A stretch of 64,000 nt of DNA from Sphingomonas xinjiangensis (lineage in GTDB: Bacteria > Pseudomonadota > Alphaproteobacteria > Sphingomonadales > Sphingomonadaceae), in the NCBI RefSeq assembly GCF_014199255.1, contig NZ_JACIJF010000003.1:248001-312000 (forward strand), in the 5' to 3' direction. Shown piece after piece: positions 54,045-62,602 of this stretch (position 1 is its first letter; every line of letters starts with the position of its first letter). Under the pieces are notes generated by a model that was not told where the DNA came from, ran no database searches, and saw only the letters and a program-made list of their open reading frames with translations. The position numbers were made by a program, and so were the translations under genes.

Positions 54045-54716
54045 CTAGGGGCGCAGATCGAGGAAGGTGTTGACGGTCAGGCGGCCCCGCAACGGGTCGG
54101 CGGCAAGTGGAATTCCGTCGGGAATGTGGGCGCAGTGCAGGGTGCTGGAGCGATACAGCAGCGCGCGATTGAACCGGCCCTGGTGCAGGGCCACTTGTTC
54201 GAAGATCGGCGTGTCGCCCGCAATATATCCGGGCCCTGGCAATCCATGCCGCCGCAAATCCGCGTCGAGCGCCTCGCGATAAGCTGCAAGCCGATTGGAC
54301 TCGACCGCCTCCATTCCCGTCGCCCTGTGGCGGTAAAAGCCGGTTCCCGATGTTTCGTCAGGCGATAGAAAGTGGAGCAGCGCGAGGCGGCTGAGCGACA
54401 CCTCATCGAAATGCGGCAGGCGCTGGATCGCCGCGAGCCTTTCGGGTGGCGTCGTCACAAGCGAGTAGAAGGCATCGACGATCTGCAACTGTCCCGGGCC
54501 GAACACGTCGCGCACGATCGGCTCCAGCTGATCGAGCAGCGGCGCAAGCATGCGATGCGCAACGGGCGCGCGCACACCGGGGTAATGTGGCCCAACGGCA
54601 GAGAAGGAGAGGAAACTGGCATCCTCACGGAAACGCTCAGCATCAGCGAACTCGTCGATCACCACCACCGGATGACGCTCATTCCCCTGATGATGCACGG
54701 ATACTTGCCAGGGCAT
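54045..54716 (-). CDS. DUF6445-like protein linked to halogenase/receptor loci
   Basis: 223 residues from the ATG at 54716 (MPWQVSVHHQGNERHPVVVID). Conserved-looking segments: VVVIDEFADAERFREDA, PHYPGVRAPV, QRLPHFDEVSLSRLALLHFL and GTGFYRHRATGMEAV. I assign it tentatively to the DUF6445 family, which sits near tryptophan halogenases and TonB receptors. The HFDEVS ... H pattern resembles the His-x-Asp metal site of 2-oxoglutarate/Fe(II) oxygenases, but this is not firm. It is encoded upstream of the receptor on the same strand with a 165-base gap. Confidence 0.6.
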   Translation of the reverse strand: MPWQVSVHHQGNERHPVVVIDEFADAERFREDASFLSFSAVGPHYPGVRAPVAHRMLAPLLDQLEPIVRDVFGPGQLQIVDAFYSLVTTPPERLAAIQRLPHFDEVSLSRLALLHFLSPDETSGTGFYRHRATGMEAVESNRLAAYREALDADLRRHGLPGPGYIAGDTPIFEQVALHQGRFNRALLYRSSTLHCAHIPDGIPLAADPLRGRLTVNTFLDLRP

Positions 54717-54942
54717 GGCCGATCCTATCCCCCGCAGCCCTGGCGCCGTCAACGTCCAACGCGAGTGCGCCATACCCTTCCATCCACACGCCTGGCCCTT
54801 GCTTCACGCCAGCCGTGCGCGTTGCACGCATGCGCCGATGCCGAGCGCATCGGGTAAGGGTGCCGAGAATCATGCGAGAATGGCGGCGCGCTTGCAGGCG
54901 AGCACGCGAGACGCCCGACGCCTCGAGCCATCAAAAGTTCTT

Positions 54943-54958
54943 GATATCATATAACATC
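54943..54958. promoter_or_regulatory. Zur-like box upstream of the ZnuD-type receptor
   Basis: GATATCATATAACATC, an imperfect 16-base palindrome resembling alphaproteobacterial Zur sites (core ATGTTATAACAT). It lies 43 bases before the receptor ATG, where Zn-bound Zur would repress. The rest of the 285-base gap from 54717 holds nothing else I can identify. Confidence 0.5.
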
Positions 54959-55000
54959 GCAATTATTGCTGACAGAAATATTCGCCGGTTAGGACTTTGA

Positions 55001-57112
55001 ATGTTGCGTCGCCTGTTGCTCGCCTCTGTCGCTTTGATCGCCTCCCCCGCTTTTGCCAACGAAGTGCCGGCCCGCACCGACGCCGACGCGCCCGTTGTGC
55101 CCGCCGCCGCAGCGCCTGCCGGGCAGGATCACCAGCAGCCGACGCAGGAAGTCGTCGTCACCGGCTCGCGCCCGCGCGCGACCGCCGATGTGCTGGGTGG
55201 AGTCACGGTGCTTTCCGGCCAGGAACTGACCCGTCAGCTGCGCCCGACCATCGGCGAAACCCTTGCACGCCAGCCCGGCGTGTCGGCCACATCGTTCGGC
55301 CCCAACGCATCGCGGCCCGTGCTGCGCGGCTTTGTCGGTGCGCGTGCGCCGCTGCTGATCGACGGCATCGGCAGCATCGACGTGTCGAACACATCGGCCG
55401 ATCATGCCCCGGTCATCAACCCGCTCACCGCCGACCGCATCGAAGTGTTGCGCGGCCCCACCGCGCTGATCTTCGGCCCCTCGGCAGTCGGCGGCGTGGT
55501 CAACGTCATCGACAGCCGCATTCCGCGCCACATGCCCGAGGAAGCGGTGCACGCCGACGGCATCGCCAGCTATGGCAGCGCAGCCGATGAGCGTTCGGTC
55601 TCGGCCGCGATCGACCTGCCCGCCGCGGGCAAGATCGTCCTCCACGCCGATGGCAGCTATACCAAGACCAACGACCAGAATACCGGCGGCTATGTGCTAA
55701 GCCGCGATCTCCGCCGCCAGGCGGCCGCCAGCGCCGAACCGGAAATCCAGGAACTCGCCGACCTGAAGGGCACGGTCCCCAACACCGCCGCTGAAACGTG
55801 GGAAGTCGCCGGTGGCGCGGCGATCGTCGACGACCGCGGCAATCTCGGCTTCTCGGTCAGCCATTTCGACAGCCTGTACGGCGTTCCCGTGCGCTATTCG
55901 CTCGATCCCGCAGTGGAGGCGGAGAATGTGCGCCTCCACGTCAAGCAGGACCGCTTCGACCTGCGCGGCGAAGTCGATACCGGCGATGGCTTTCTCCGCC
56001 AGATTCGCCTGCGCGCCGCTATCGCCGACTATCAGCACCAGGAAATCGAGGACACCGGCGAAGTCGGCACCACCTTCTACAACCAGGGTCTGGAAGGCCG
56101 CCTCGAACTCGTGCAGCGCGCCACCGATAGGTGGGACGGCCTGATCGGCGGGCAGTTCTCGATCCGCAACTTGCACGTGGTGGGCGAGGAGAAGTTCCTG
56201 CCCCGGAACGAAGCCCAGCAGTTCGGCGCGTTCACGCTCCAGTCGCTCGACTTCGGCGCGCTCAAGGCCGAAGGGGCGCTCCGCTACGAGCACAACCAGC
56301 TCACCGCGCAGGCGGATGCCGATATCGGCAATCCGGCGTACCGCCGCAGCTTCGACACGCTCTCGGGCTCGCTGGGCGCCAGCTATGCGCTCGCGCCGGG
56401 CATCCGATTGGGGCTTAACGGCTCGCGCAGCGAACGCGCGCCCACGCCGGAGGAACTGTTCGCCAATGGGCCCCACGCCGGCACCCAGGCGTTCGAGATC
56501 GGCAATCCCGATTTCACCACCGAAAAGGCCTGGGGCCTCGAAGCCACGCTGAAGGGCTCAGGCGATGGCTGGAGCTTCTCCACCGCGGCATATTATAACT
56601 GGTTCTCCGACTATATCTTCGACACGCCGACCGGCGAGACCGAAGACGACTTGCCGGTGTTCCAGTACGTCCAGGCGGACGCACGCTATTACGGCTTTGA
56701 AGCGGAAGGATCGGTGCGGCTCGGCCAGATCGGTGGCTTCCGCGTCAACGCCGACGCGCTTGCCGATTATGTCCATGCCGAGGTGGTCGATAGCGGCCCG
56801 GTGCCGCGCATTCCGCCGCTGCGCGTGATGGGCGGACTGGAAGCGCAATCGGACCTGTTCAACGCGCGCATCGAAGTCGAGCGCAACTTCAAGCAGGACC
56901 GCGTCGCCGCGTTCGAAACGGAGACCAACGGCTTCACGCTGGTCAATGCCTCGGTCGCGTGGAAGCCTTGGGGTGCCGCCTCGAACACCAGCCTGCTCCT
57001 GTCGGCGAACAACCTGTTCGACGTTGAAGCCCGCCGCCACACCAGCGTCCTCAAGGACTATGCGCCGCTAGCCGGACGCGACCTCCGCGCGACGCTGCGG
57101 GTGCAGATCTAG
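55001..57112 (+). CDS. TonB-dependent receptor, ZnuD-like (probable zinc receptor)
   Basis: 703 residues. Signal peptide LRRLLLASVALIASPAFA, a TonB-box-like EVVVTGSRPRA, then the plug (LRPTIGETLARQPGVSATSF, RPVLRGFVGARAPLLIDGIG, RIEVLRGPTALIFGPSAVGG) and barrel. The C-terminus NLFDVEARRHTSVLKDYAPL is characteristic of ZnuD-type outer-membrane zinc receptors. The plug-to-barrel region has several His/Asp/Glu residues (HADGSYTKTNDQNTGG). A Zur-like box upstream agrees with zinc control. Zinc or a heme/metal complex as ligand is inferred, not shown. Confidence 0.85.
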   Translation: MLRRLLLASVALIASPAFANEVPARTDADAPVVPAAAAPAGQDHQQPTQEVVVTGSRPRATADVLGGVTVLSGQELTRQLRPTIGETLARQPGVSATSFGPNASRPVLRGFVGARAPLLIDGIGSIDVSNTSADHAPVINPLTADRIEVLRGPTALIFGPSAVGGVVNVIDSRIPRHMPEEAVHADGIASYGSAADERSVSAAIDLPAAGKIVLHADGSYTKTNDQNTGGYVLSRDLRRQAAASAEPEIQELADLKGTVPNTAAETWEVAGGAAIVDDRGNLGFSVSHFDSLYGVPVRYSLDPAVEAENVRLHVKQDRFDLRGEVDTGDGFLRQIRLRAAIADYQHQEIEDTGEVGTTFYNQGLEGRLELVQRATDRWDGLIGGQFSIRNLHVVGEEKFLPRNEAQQFGAFTLQSLDFGALKAEGALRYEHNQLTAQADADIGNPAYRRSFDTLSGSLGASYALAPGIRLGLNGSRSERAPTPEELFANGPHAGTQAFEIGNPDFTTEKAWGLEATLKGSGDGWSFSTAAYYNWFSDYIFDTPTGETEDDLPVFQYVQADARYYGFEAEGSVRLGQIGGFRVNADALADYVHAEVVDSGPVPRIPPLRVMGGLEAQSDLFNARIEVERNFKQDRVAAFETETNGFTLVNASVAWKPWGAASNTSLLLSANNLFDVEARRHTSVLKDYAPLAGRDLRATLRVQI

Positions 57113-57152
57113 GGCATACTGCCCACCCCGCGGGGCGGGGTTGGTTCGACTA

Positions 57153-57176
57153 CCCTCTCCCCCATGTGGGAGAGGG
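57153..57176. repeat. CCCTCTCCC/GGGAGAGGG palindrome
   Basis: Nine-base-pair perfect stem with a six-base loop, about 40 bases after the ZnuD-like receptor stop; another short GC palindrome (CCCCGCGGGG) lies just before. It may serve as receptor terminator or belong to a dispersed C/T-rich palindrome family seen elsewhere here. Confidence 0.55.
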
Positions 57177-57217
57177 CGGGGACGCAACTCCAGCGCCTTC
57201 GGTCCGTTGGCGCAACG

Positions 57218-57949
57218 ATGACTCCGCCCGCGCCACCATCCGGAACCCTCCGCCCCGAAGCGGCAGCCTCACGCCGTGTCCCCTGGCCGATCGTCGCTGC
57301 CGCGGGCTTTGCGCTCTTGCTGCTCGCCTTGCTCTGGCTGGGCCGTCACTTGGCGCAGGGTCCAGGGTCGCTCGACCGGACGATCATGCTGGCGATGCGC
57401 GTACCGGGAAACCCGGCTCAGCCGATCGGCCCGGCCTGGCTCCCCTCGGCGGTGCGCGACATCACCGCGCTTGGCAGCACCATCGTGCTCACGCTGGTGG
57501 TGACTCTGACGGCGGTTTTCCTGCTGCTCCAGCGCCGCTTCCGCAGCGCCGCGCTGGTGGTCGGCGCCACGACGCTTGGCGCCTGGGTGATCACGCTGAT
57601 CAAGGCGCTGGTCAGCCGCGCCCGGCCCGACCTGATCGATCGGCTGATGGTCGAGACCTCGAACAGCTTTCCCAGCGGTCACGCCGCCAACAGCGCGATC
57701 GTCTATCTGACGCTGGCCACGCTGCTCTTCCCGGTGGTCAGCGGCTGGCGGACGCGCGCCTATCTCCTCACCGTCGCACTCGCGCTGGTTGCGGCGATCG
57801 GGATCAGCCGGCTGTACTTGGGCGTCCACTGGCCAAGCGATGTCGCGGCAGGCTGGGCGTTCGGCAGCGCCTGGGCGATGCTCTGGTGGCGCCTTGAACT
57901 GACTCTGTTCCGCAAGTCCGGTCCTCCCCCGCGCAGCGGGGAAGGTTAG
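57218..57949 (+). CDS. PAP2-superfamily membrane phosphatase
   Basis: 243 residues from the ATG at 57218; a longer start at 57164 lies inside the upstream palindrome. About five to six membrane helices. The three-part phosphatase signature is intact: KALVSRARPD, PSGHAANS and SRLYLGVHWPSD. Such enzymes dephosphorylate lipid phosphates (phosphatidate, PGP, undecaprenyl pyrophosphate), with the active site on the periplasmic face. The substrate cannot be told. Convergent with galE. Confidence 0.88.
   Translation: MTPPAPPSGTLRPEAAASRRVPWPIVAAAGFALLLLALLWLGRHLAQGPGSLDRTIMLAMRVPGNPAQPIGPAWLPSAVRDITALGSTIVLTLVVTLTAVFLLLQRRFRSAALVVGATTLGAWVITLIKALVSRARPDLIDRLMVETSNSFPSGHAANSAIVYLTLATLLFPVVSGWRTRAYLLTVALALVAAIGISRLYLGVHWPSDVAAGWAFGSAWAMLWWRLELTLFRKSGPPPRSGEG
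57927..57941. repeat. CCCCGC/GCGGGG hairpin at the 3' end of the PAP2 gene
   Basis: Six-base-pair stem with a three-base loop at the end of the PAP2 coding region, between converging genes. It resembles other C/T-rich palindromes here and may act as a terminator. Confidence 0.35.
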
Positions 57950-57952
57950 ACG

Positions 57953-58948
57953 TCAGCCCCGCTCGGCGAGCGCCCGTTCCCAGGCCAGCGCATCCTTCAC
58001 GATCCCTTCCAGATCGTCATGCTTGGGCCGCCAGGGCAGCGTCGCCAGGATCTTGGAATTGTCGGCCACCAGCGCATCGGGATCGCCCGCGCGCCGGCCT
58101 TCCATCCGCCGTTCGATCGTCCGGTTGGTCACGCGATCCACGGCGTCGAGCACCTGCATAACCGAGAAACCCCGGCCATAGCCGCAGTTCATCGTGTGGC
58201 TTTCCTGCGGCCGCGCGATCAGCAGGTCGAGCGCGTCGACATGCGCCGCGGCCAGATCGGTGACGTGGATATAATCGCGCACGCCGGTGCCGTCGTCGGT
58301 GGCGAAGTCGGTGCCGAACACGCTCACCGCCGCGCGCTTGCCGGTCGCCGCTTCGGCAGCGATCTTGATCAGATGCGTCGCGCCCGCGGTCGACTGTCCG
58401 GAACGCCCCTGCGGATCGGCCCCCGCGACGTTGAAGTAGCGCAGCGCGCAGTAATTGATCGGGTGCGCCGCCGCGACGTCGCGCAGCATGAACTCGGTCA
58501 TCAGCTTCGACATGCCATAGGGGTTGATCGGCGATTTCGGCGAATCCTCCGAAATCGGCACCTGCTCGGGAATGCCATAGGTCGCCGCGGTCGAGGAGAA
58601 GATGAAATGCTTCACCCCCTCGGCCACCGCGCTCTCGATCAGCGACCGGCTCGCCACCGTGTTGTTGCGATAGTATTTCAGCGGATCGCTTACCGATTCC
58701 GGCACCACTACCGATCCGGCGAAGTGCATCACGGCGATCACGCCTTCGTCGCGCATCGTCTGGCGCACGACGGCCTCATCCTCGATGCTGGCCACGACCA
58801 GCTTGGCGCGCTTGTCGACGGCCCAGTCGAACCCGGTCACCAGATTGTCGACCACCACGACCTTCCAGCCGGCGTCGAGCAACGCCAGCACCGCATGGCT
58901 GCCGATATAGCCCGCCCCGCCCGTCACCAGCACCGTACCGTCGCGCAT
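57953..58948 (-). CDS. galE: UDP-glucose 4-epimerase
   Basis: 331 residues from the ATG at 58948 with AAGGAG upstream; the longer open frame to 59587 is non-coding. Short-chain dehydrogenase/reductase fold: NAD-binding [20 protein letters not shown], the catalytic SSTAATYG Ser/Thr site and YGMSKLM (Tyr-x3-Lys). [20 protein letters not shown] is a classic GalE segment. It interconverts UDP-glucose and UDP-galactose for envelope polysaccharide synthesis or galactose use. It is divergent from msrA. Confidence 0.93.
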   Translation of the reverse strand: MRDGTVLVTGGAGYIGSHAVLALLDAGWKVVVVDNLVTGFDWAVDKRAKLVVASIEDEAVVRQTMRDEGVIAVMHFAGSVVVPESVSDPLKYYRNNTVASRSLIESAVAEGVKHFIFSSTAATYGIPEQVPISEDSPKSPINPYGMSKLMTEFMLRDVAAAHPINYCALRYFNVAGADPQGRSGQSTAGATHLIKIAAEAATGKRAAVSVFGTDFATDDGTGVRDYIHVTDLAAAHVDALDLLIARPQESHTMNCGYGRGFSVMQVLDAVDRVTNRTIERRMEGRRAGDPDALVADNSKILATLPWRPKHDDLEGIVKDALAWERALAERG

Positions 58949-59017
58949 CACCGTCTCCTTCATGTCGCGTTGCGGCATAGCCGCACGGCACCTACATTCC
59001 AAACAAAGGAGATCAGA

Positions 59018-59563
59018 ATGGCGAAGGAAATTGCAACGCTGGCCGGCGGCTGCTTCTGGTGCACCGAAGCGGTGTTCAAGGACGTCATCGGCGTCGAGAC
59101 CGTGGAAAGCGGCTATATCGGCGGCAGCAAGGCGAACCCGACCTACAAGGAAGTGTGCGGCGGCAATACCGGCCATGCCGAAGCGATCCGGGTCACCTTC
59201 GACACCGATCAGGTCAGCTATGGCGAGATCCTCGACATCTTCTTCGCCACGCACGACCCGACCCAGCTCAACCGCCAGGGCAACGATGTCGGCACGCAAT
59301 ATCGCTCTGCCGTCTTCCCGCACTCCCCTGAGCAGGAAGCCGAAGTGAAGGCCGCGATGGAGCGCGCCAGCGCCGACTGGCCTGCCCCGATCGTCACCAC
59401 GATCGAGCCGCTGTCGGACTGGTATCCGGCCGAGGACTATCATCAGGAATATTGGCAGGGCGAAGGTCAGCGTAACCCCTACTGCCTGTCGGTGATCCCG
59501 CCCAAGCTGCGCAAATTGCGCAAAAGCTTCGCGGCGCGCGTCAAGGAAGGCGCTGCCGCCTGA
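59018..59563 (+). CDS. msrA: Peptide-methionine (S)-S-oxide reductase MsrA
   Basis: 181 residues from the ATG at 59018 (AAAGGAGATC upstream). The catalytic [11 protein letters not shown] motif is near the N-terminus, followed by [40 protein letters not shown] and DYHQEYWQ. No signal peptide, so it repairs oxidised methionine in the cytosol. No msrB is fused or adjacent. A canonical terminator follows. Confidence 0.96.
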   Translation: MAKEIATLAGGCFWCTEAVFKDVIGVETVESGYIGGSKANPTYKEVCGGNTGHAEAIRVTFDTDQVSYGEILDIFFATHDPTQLNRQGNDVGTQYRSAVFPHSPEQEAEVKAAMERASADWPAPIVTTIEPLSDWYPAEDYHQEYWQGEGQRNPYCLSVIPPKLRKLRKSFAARVKEGAAA

Positions 59564-59615
59564 CCTTGTATCTTCCACTCTCTGCAAGGGAGGGGATCAA
59601 GAGGCGGGTATAGGG

Positions 59616-59650
59616 AAGGTCGAGGCCCGATGCCTCGGCCTTTCTTTTGT
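59616..59650 (+). terminator. Rho-independent terminator of msrA
   Basis: AAGGTCGAGGC-ccgat-GCCTCGGCCTT, an 11-base-pair stem with one wobble, followed directly by TCTTTTGT. It lies about 50 bases downstream of the msrA stop and is the best rho-independent terminator in the window. Confidence 0.8.
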
Positions 59651-59691
59651 CCAACCGATAGGAACTGGCTGACGCTCGCACCCACCCCCGG

Positions 59692-59712
59692 CCCTTCCCT
59701 TGCAGGGAGGGG
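59692..59712. repeat. CCCTTCCC/GGGAGGG palindrome
   Basis: Imperfect C/T-rich palindrome (CCCTTCCCT-TGCA-GGGAGGGG) just after the stop of the leftward Sua5-type gene. The related half CTCTGCAAGGGAGGGG occurs at about 59579. Similar to elements near 5616 and 57153. Confidence 0.45.
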
Positions 59713-59718
59713 AGCGGA

Positions 59719-60648
59719 TCACCGCGGCGCCGCCGCCCGCCGCAACCGATCGTTGATCGCTACGCCGATCCCAAGCTCCGGCACTGGCGCCACGGCGATC
59801 CCGCCATCTGCGCGCGCATCCGCCCGGTGCAGCGCCGCGAACAGGTTAGCCGCCGCCTCGGTCAGGTCGCCGCGCAGCGACAGCGTGTCGTCGCCCAACA
59901 CCGCACCGAACCCGATCAGCCACTCGCCGGCCTCGCGCTCGTGCGCGTTCAACCGCAGCGGCTTGCCCGGCGCATAATGGCTCTCCAATTGTCCGGGCGC
60001 GACGATGGTCCCGTTGCCCCCGATCTGCGCCCGCCCATCGGGGAACAGGTCGCGCAGGCTCAGCGGCCCAGGCCGCAACACGCTCCGTCCCTGCACGATT
60101 GTCGATTCCAGCCCCGCCGGCGTCGCCCCGTCATCGATCACCAGCGGTATCCGTCCCGCCAGGCTCGTCGCGACATGCTCGGCGCGGGTCGGCGAAATGC
60201 CCCCGCTGGCATTGGCCGAAGGCGCGGCCAGCGGCAGCCCGCTTGCGTCGAGCAGCGCCTGCATCGCGCGATGGTCGGGCACCCGCAGCGCGATCGTGTC
60301 CAGCCCGGCCGTGACCAGCGGCGAGATCCCCGCCTCCGCCCGCAGCGGCAGCACCAACGTCAGCGGCCCAGGCCAGAACCGCCGTGCCAGCACGCGGGCA
60401 TCGTCATCGAACACCGCGATCAGCTCGGCGGCCTCCAGGTCAGGCACATGCACGATCAGCGGGTTGAAGCTCGGCCGCCCCTTGGCTTCGTAAATGCCCG
60501 CTACGGCACGCGAATCGGTGGCATCAGCGGCGAGCCCGTACACGGTTTCCGTCGGTACCGCGGCGCAGCCACCGGCGCGAATCACCTGCGCGGCCTCGGC
60601 GATCGCGGCCTCGCCGTAGGGTAAGATGCGCGGATTTGTCGGGCTCAC
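59719..60648 (-). CDS. L-threonylcarbamoyladenylate synthase, Sua5/YciO/YrdC type
   Basis: 309 residues from a GTG at 60648 (VSPTNPRILPYGEAAIAEAA); an open frame extends to 61308 without family-like sequence. The YrdC domain (~10-200) shows GGCAAVPTETVYGLAADATD, KGRPSFNPLIVHV, FWPGPLTLVLP and APSANASGGISPT. A C-terminal Sua5 domain (~210-309) makes it the long two-domain form. It makes threonylcarbamoyl-AMP for the t6A37 modification of tRNAs. Divergent from the acyl-CoA dehydrogenase gene. Confidence 0.93.
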   Translation of the reverse strand: MSPTNPRILPYGEAAIAEAAQVIRAGGCAAVPTETVYGLAADATDSRAVAGIYEAKGRPSFNPLIVHVPDLEAAELIAVFDDDARVLARRFWPGPLTLVLPLRAEAGISPLVTAGLDTIALRVPDHRAMQALLDASGLPLAAPSANASGGISPTRAEHVATSLAGRIPLVIDDGATPAGLESTIVQGRSVLRPGPLSLRDLFPDGRAQIGGNGTIVAPGQLESHYAPGKPLRLNAHEREAGEWLIGFGAVLGDDTLSLRGDLTEAAANLFAALHRADARADGGIAVAPVPELGIGVAINDRLRRAAAPR

Positions 60649-60702
60649 GCAGAGCGCGCTATAGCGCCCCGCAAAGCCGTACAAGAAAAAGAGAGGACAG
60701 CA

Positions 60703-62388
60703 ATGTTCACCCCCATCCCCGCCGAGCAGCGCTTCGTGCTCGATCACCTCGTCCGCCTGGCCGAGATCAGCCCCGAATCCACCGACCTGCTCGACGCCGT
60801 GCTCGATGGCGCGGGCGAATTCGCGGCGGGAGAATGGGCGCCGCTCGAGCGCATCGGCGACACCGTCGGTGCCAAGTGGAGCGAAGACGGGGTGAAGATG
60901 CCTGAAGGCTATCCCGCGGCGTACCAGGCCTATGTCGCGAACGGCTGGGGCACGATCGGCTCGCCCGCCGACCATGGCGGCCAAGGCCTGCCGGTCAGCC
61001 TTGCCGCGGCCGTGCTCGAGACGCTGGGCACCGCCAATATGGGCTTCGGGCTCGCCCCCACCCTCACCGTCGGCGCGATCGAGGCGCTGGTCCATCACGG
61101 CTCGCCCGAGCAGCAGGCGCTCTATCTGCCCAAACTCTCGACCGGCGAGTGGACCGGCACGATGAATCTCACCGAGCCGCAGGCCGGCACCGATGTCGGC
61201 GCGCTCAAGACCAAGGCCGATCCGGTTGGCGACGGCACCTATCGCATCAAGGGCGTCAAGATCTTCATCTCGTTCGGCGACCACGACATGGCGGAGAACA
61301 TCGTCCATCTGGTCCTTGCCCGCACCCCCGGCGCGCCCGCCGGGACCAAGGGGCTTTCGCTATTCCTCGTCCCCAAATTTCGCCTCAACACCGACGGCAC
61401 GCCGGGCACCCCAAACGACGTGCGCGTCGTTTCCATCGAGCACAAGATGGGCCTCCACGCCTCGCCCACCTGCGTGCTGAGCTTCGGCGATCATGACGAC
61501 TGCATCGGCGAACTGATCGGCCCGGAATTTGGCGGCATCCGCGCGATGTTCACGATGATGAACAACGCCCGGCTCAATGTCGGCCTCCAGGGCGTGCAGG
61601 TGGCGGAGCGCGCGACCCAGCGCGCCGCCACCTATGCCCGCGACCGCATCCAGGGCGCCCGTGCCGGTGCTGCCGCGGCGATCATCGAGCATCCCGATGT
61701 GCGCCGCATGCTGCTGCGCATGAAGGCGCAGACCCAGGCCGCGCGCGCGCTCGTCTATTACGCCTTCGGCCAGCTCGATCGCGGCCATGCCGGCGACGCA
61801 CAGGCAAAGGCGCTGGTCGAGCTGCTCACCCCGCTTGCCAAGGCGCACGCCACCGACCTCGGCAACGAAGTCGCCAGCCTGGGGCTCCAGGTCCATGGCG
61901 GCATGGGCTATATCGAGGAGACCGGCGCCGCGCAGCATTTCCGCGACGCCCGCATCACGCCGATCTATGAAGGCACCAACGGCGTCCAGGCCGCCGATCT
62001 GGTCGGCCGCAAGCTCAACATGGACGGCGGCGCCACGGTGCTTAGCCTGCTCGACCGGATGCGCGGCGAGGCTCAAGACGCTGGCCTGCACGCCCTGATC
62101 GACGCCTGCGCCGACATCACCGGCCGCCTGCTCGCCGCCGACATGGACGACCGTTTGGCCGCGAGCTACCCGTTCCTGACCATGCTCTCCGTCGCGGTCT
62201 GCGGCTGGCTGATGGAGCAAAGCGGCCGCATCGCCGCGAGCAGCGAAGGCGACCCCGCTTTCCTCAAAATGAAGCAGGTCTCGGCGCGCTTCTACGTCGA
62301 ACAGATCGTCCCCGAAGCGCTGGGTCTCAAAGCCGCGGCCACCGCGAAGGCCGACATTCTCTATGCGCTGGACGCCGCCGCCTTTTAA
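60703..62388 (+). CDS. Acyl-CoA dehydrogenase family protein (long form)
   Basis: 561 residues, longer than classical 380-residue acyl-CoA dehydrogenases because of an N-terminal segment and an extra C-terminal domain, as in FadE/DmdC-type proteins. Flavin and substrate motifs: MNLTEPQAGTDVGALKTKA, KIFISFGDHDM, GLHASPTCVLSFG, LGLQVHGGMGYIEETGAAQH and IYEGTNGVQAADLVGRK. The Glu in YEGTNG is the usual catalytic base. It oxidises an acyl-CoA to the 2-enoyl-CoA, passing electrons to ETF. Chain length or special substrates (such as methylmercaptopropionyl-CoA) cannot be read. Confidence 0.9.
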   Translation: MFTPIPAEQRFVLDHLVRLAEISPESTDLLDAVLDGAGEFAAGEWAPLERIGDTVGAKWSEDGVKMPEGYPAAYQAYVANGWGTIGSPADHGGQGLPVSLAAAVLETLGTANMGFGLAPTLTVGAIEALVHHGSPEQQALYLPKLSTGEWTGTMNLTEPQAGTDVGALKTKADPVGDGTYRIKGVKIFISFGDHDMAENIVHLVLARTPGAPAGTKGLSLFLVPKFRLNTDGTPGTPNDVRVVSIEHKMGLHASPTCVLSFGDHDDCIGELIGPEFGGIRAMFTMMNNARLNVGLQGVQVAERATQRAATYARDRIQGARAGAAAAIIEHPDVRRMLLRMKAQTQAARALVYYAFGQLDRGHAGDAQAKALVELLTPLAKAHATDLGNEVASLGLQVHGGMGYIEETGAAQHFRDARITPIYEGTNGVQAADLVGRKLNMDGGATVLSLLDRMRGEAQDAGLHALIDACADITGRLLAADMDDRLAASYPFLTMLSVAVCGWLMEQSGRIAASSEGDPAFLKMKQVSARFYVEQIVPEALGLKAAATAKADILYALDAAAF

Positions 62389-62394
62389 TCGTCC

Positions 62395-62575
62395 ACGAAG
62401 AAAGAAGCAGGAGTTCGCGCAGAGGCGAAGGCCCAGAGAAGAAGGTTAGAGCGATGGCGCAATAGCGGCTTTCAGCCAGCTTGTGCGTGGTTCGGGTGCT
62501 TGAGATGTCTCCCGAACCCCCGCTTGGCATTTCTCTGCGCCTCCGCGCCTCTGCGCGAACTCCTGGCTTCTTCCA
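62395..62575 (-). repeat. Intergenic repeat element, copy A
   Basis: About 180 bases with near-perfect terminal arms: GAAGCAGGAGTTCGCGCAGAGGCG at 62404-62427 is the inverse of the sequence at 62546-62570 apart from one extra base. The inner part (rightward GCTTGAGATGTCTCCCGAAC at 62498-62517) is repeated in the opposite direction at 63356-63375. In the leftward frame it reads like ESRY.AIALTFFS, a peptide shadow also present in copy B. Confidence 0.7.
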
Positions 62576-62602
62576 AGTCTCGCGCCTTCGCGCGCCCGAA
62601 AC

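Noticed and set aside
57953..59587. 544-residue extension of GalE across msrA
   Set aside because: The upstream part is antisense to msrA. The ATG at 58948 with AAGGAG directly precedes the NAD-binding motif.
59719..61308. 529-residue version of the Sua5-type protein
   Set aside because: The upstream extension is antisense to the acyl-CoA dehydrogenase gene. The GTG at 60648 immediately precedes the YrdC domain.
62327..62530. 67-codon leftward ORF with a SRY..AIALTFFS segment
   Set aside because: The peptide is a translation of the intergenic repeat (a similar one appears in copy B in another frame context), not a gene.
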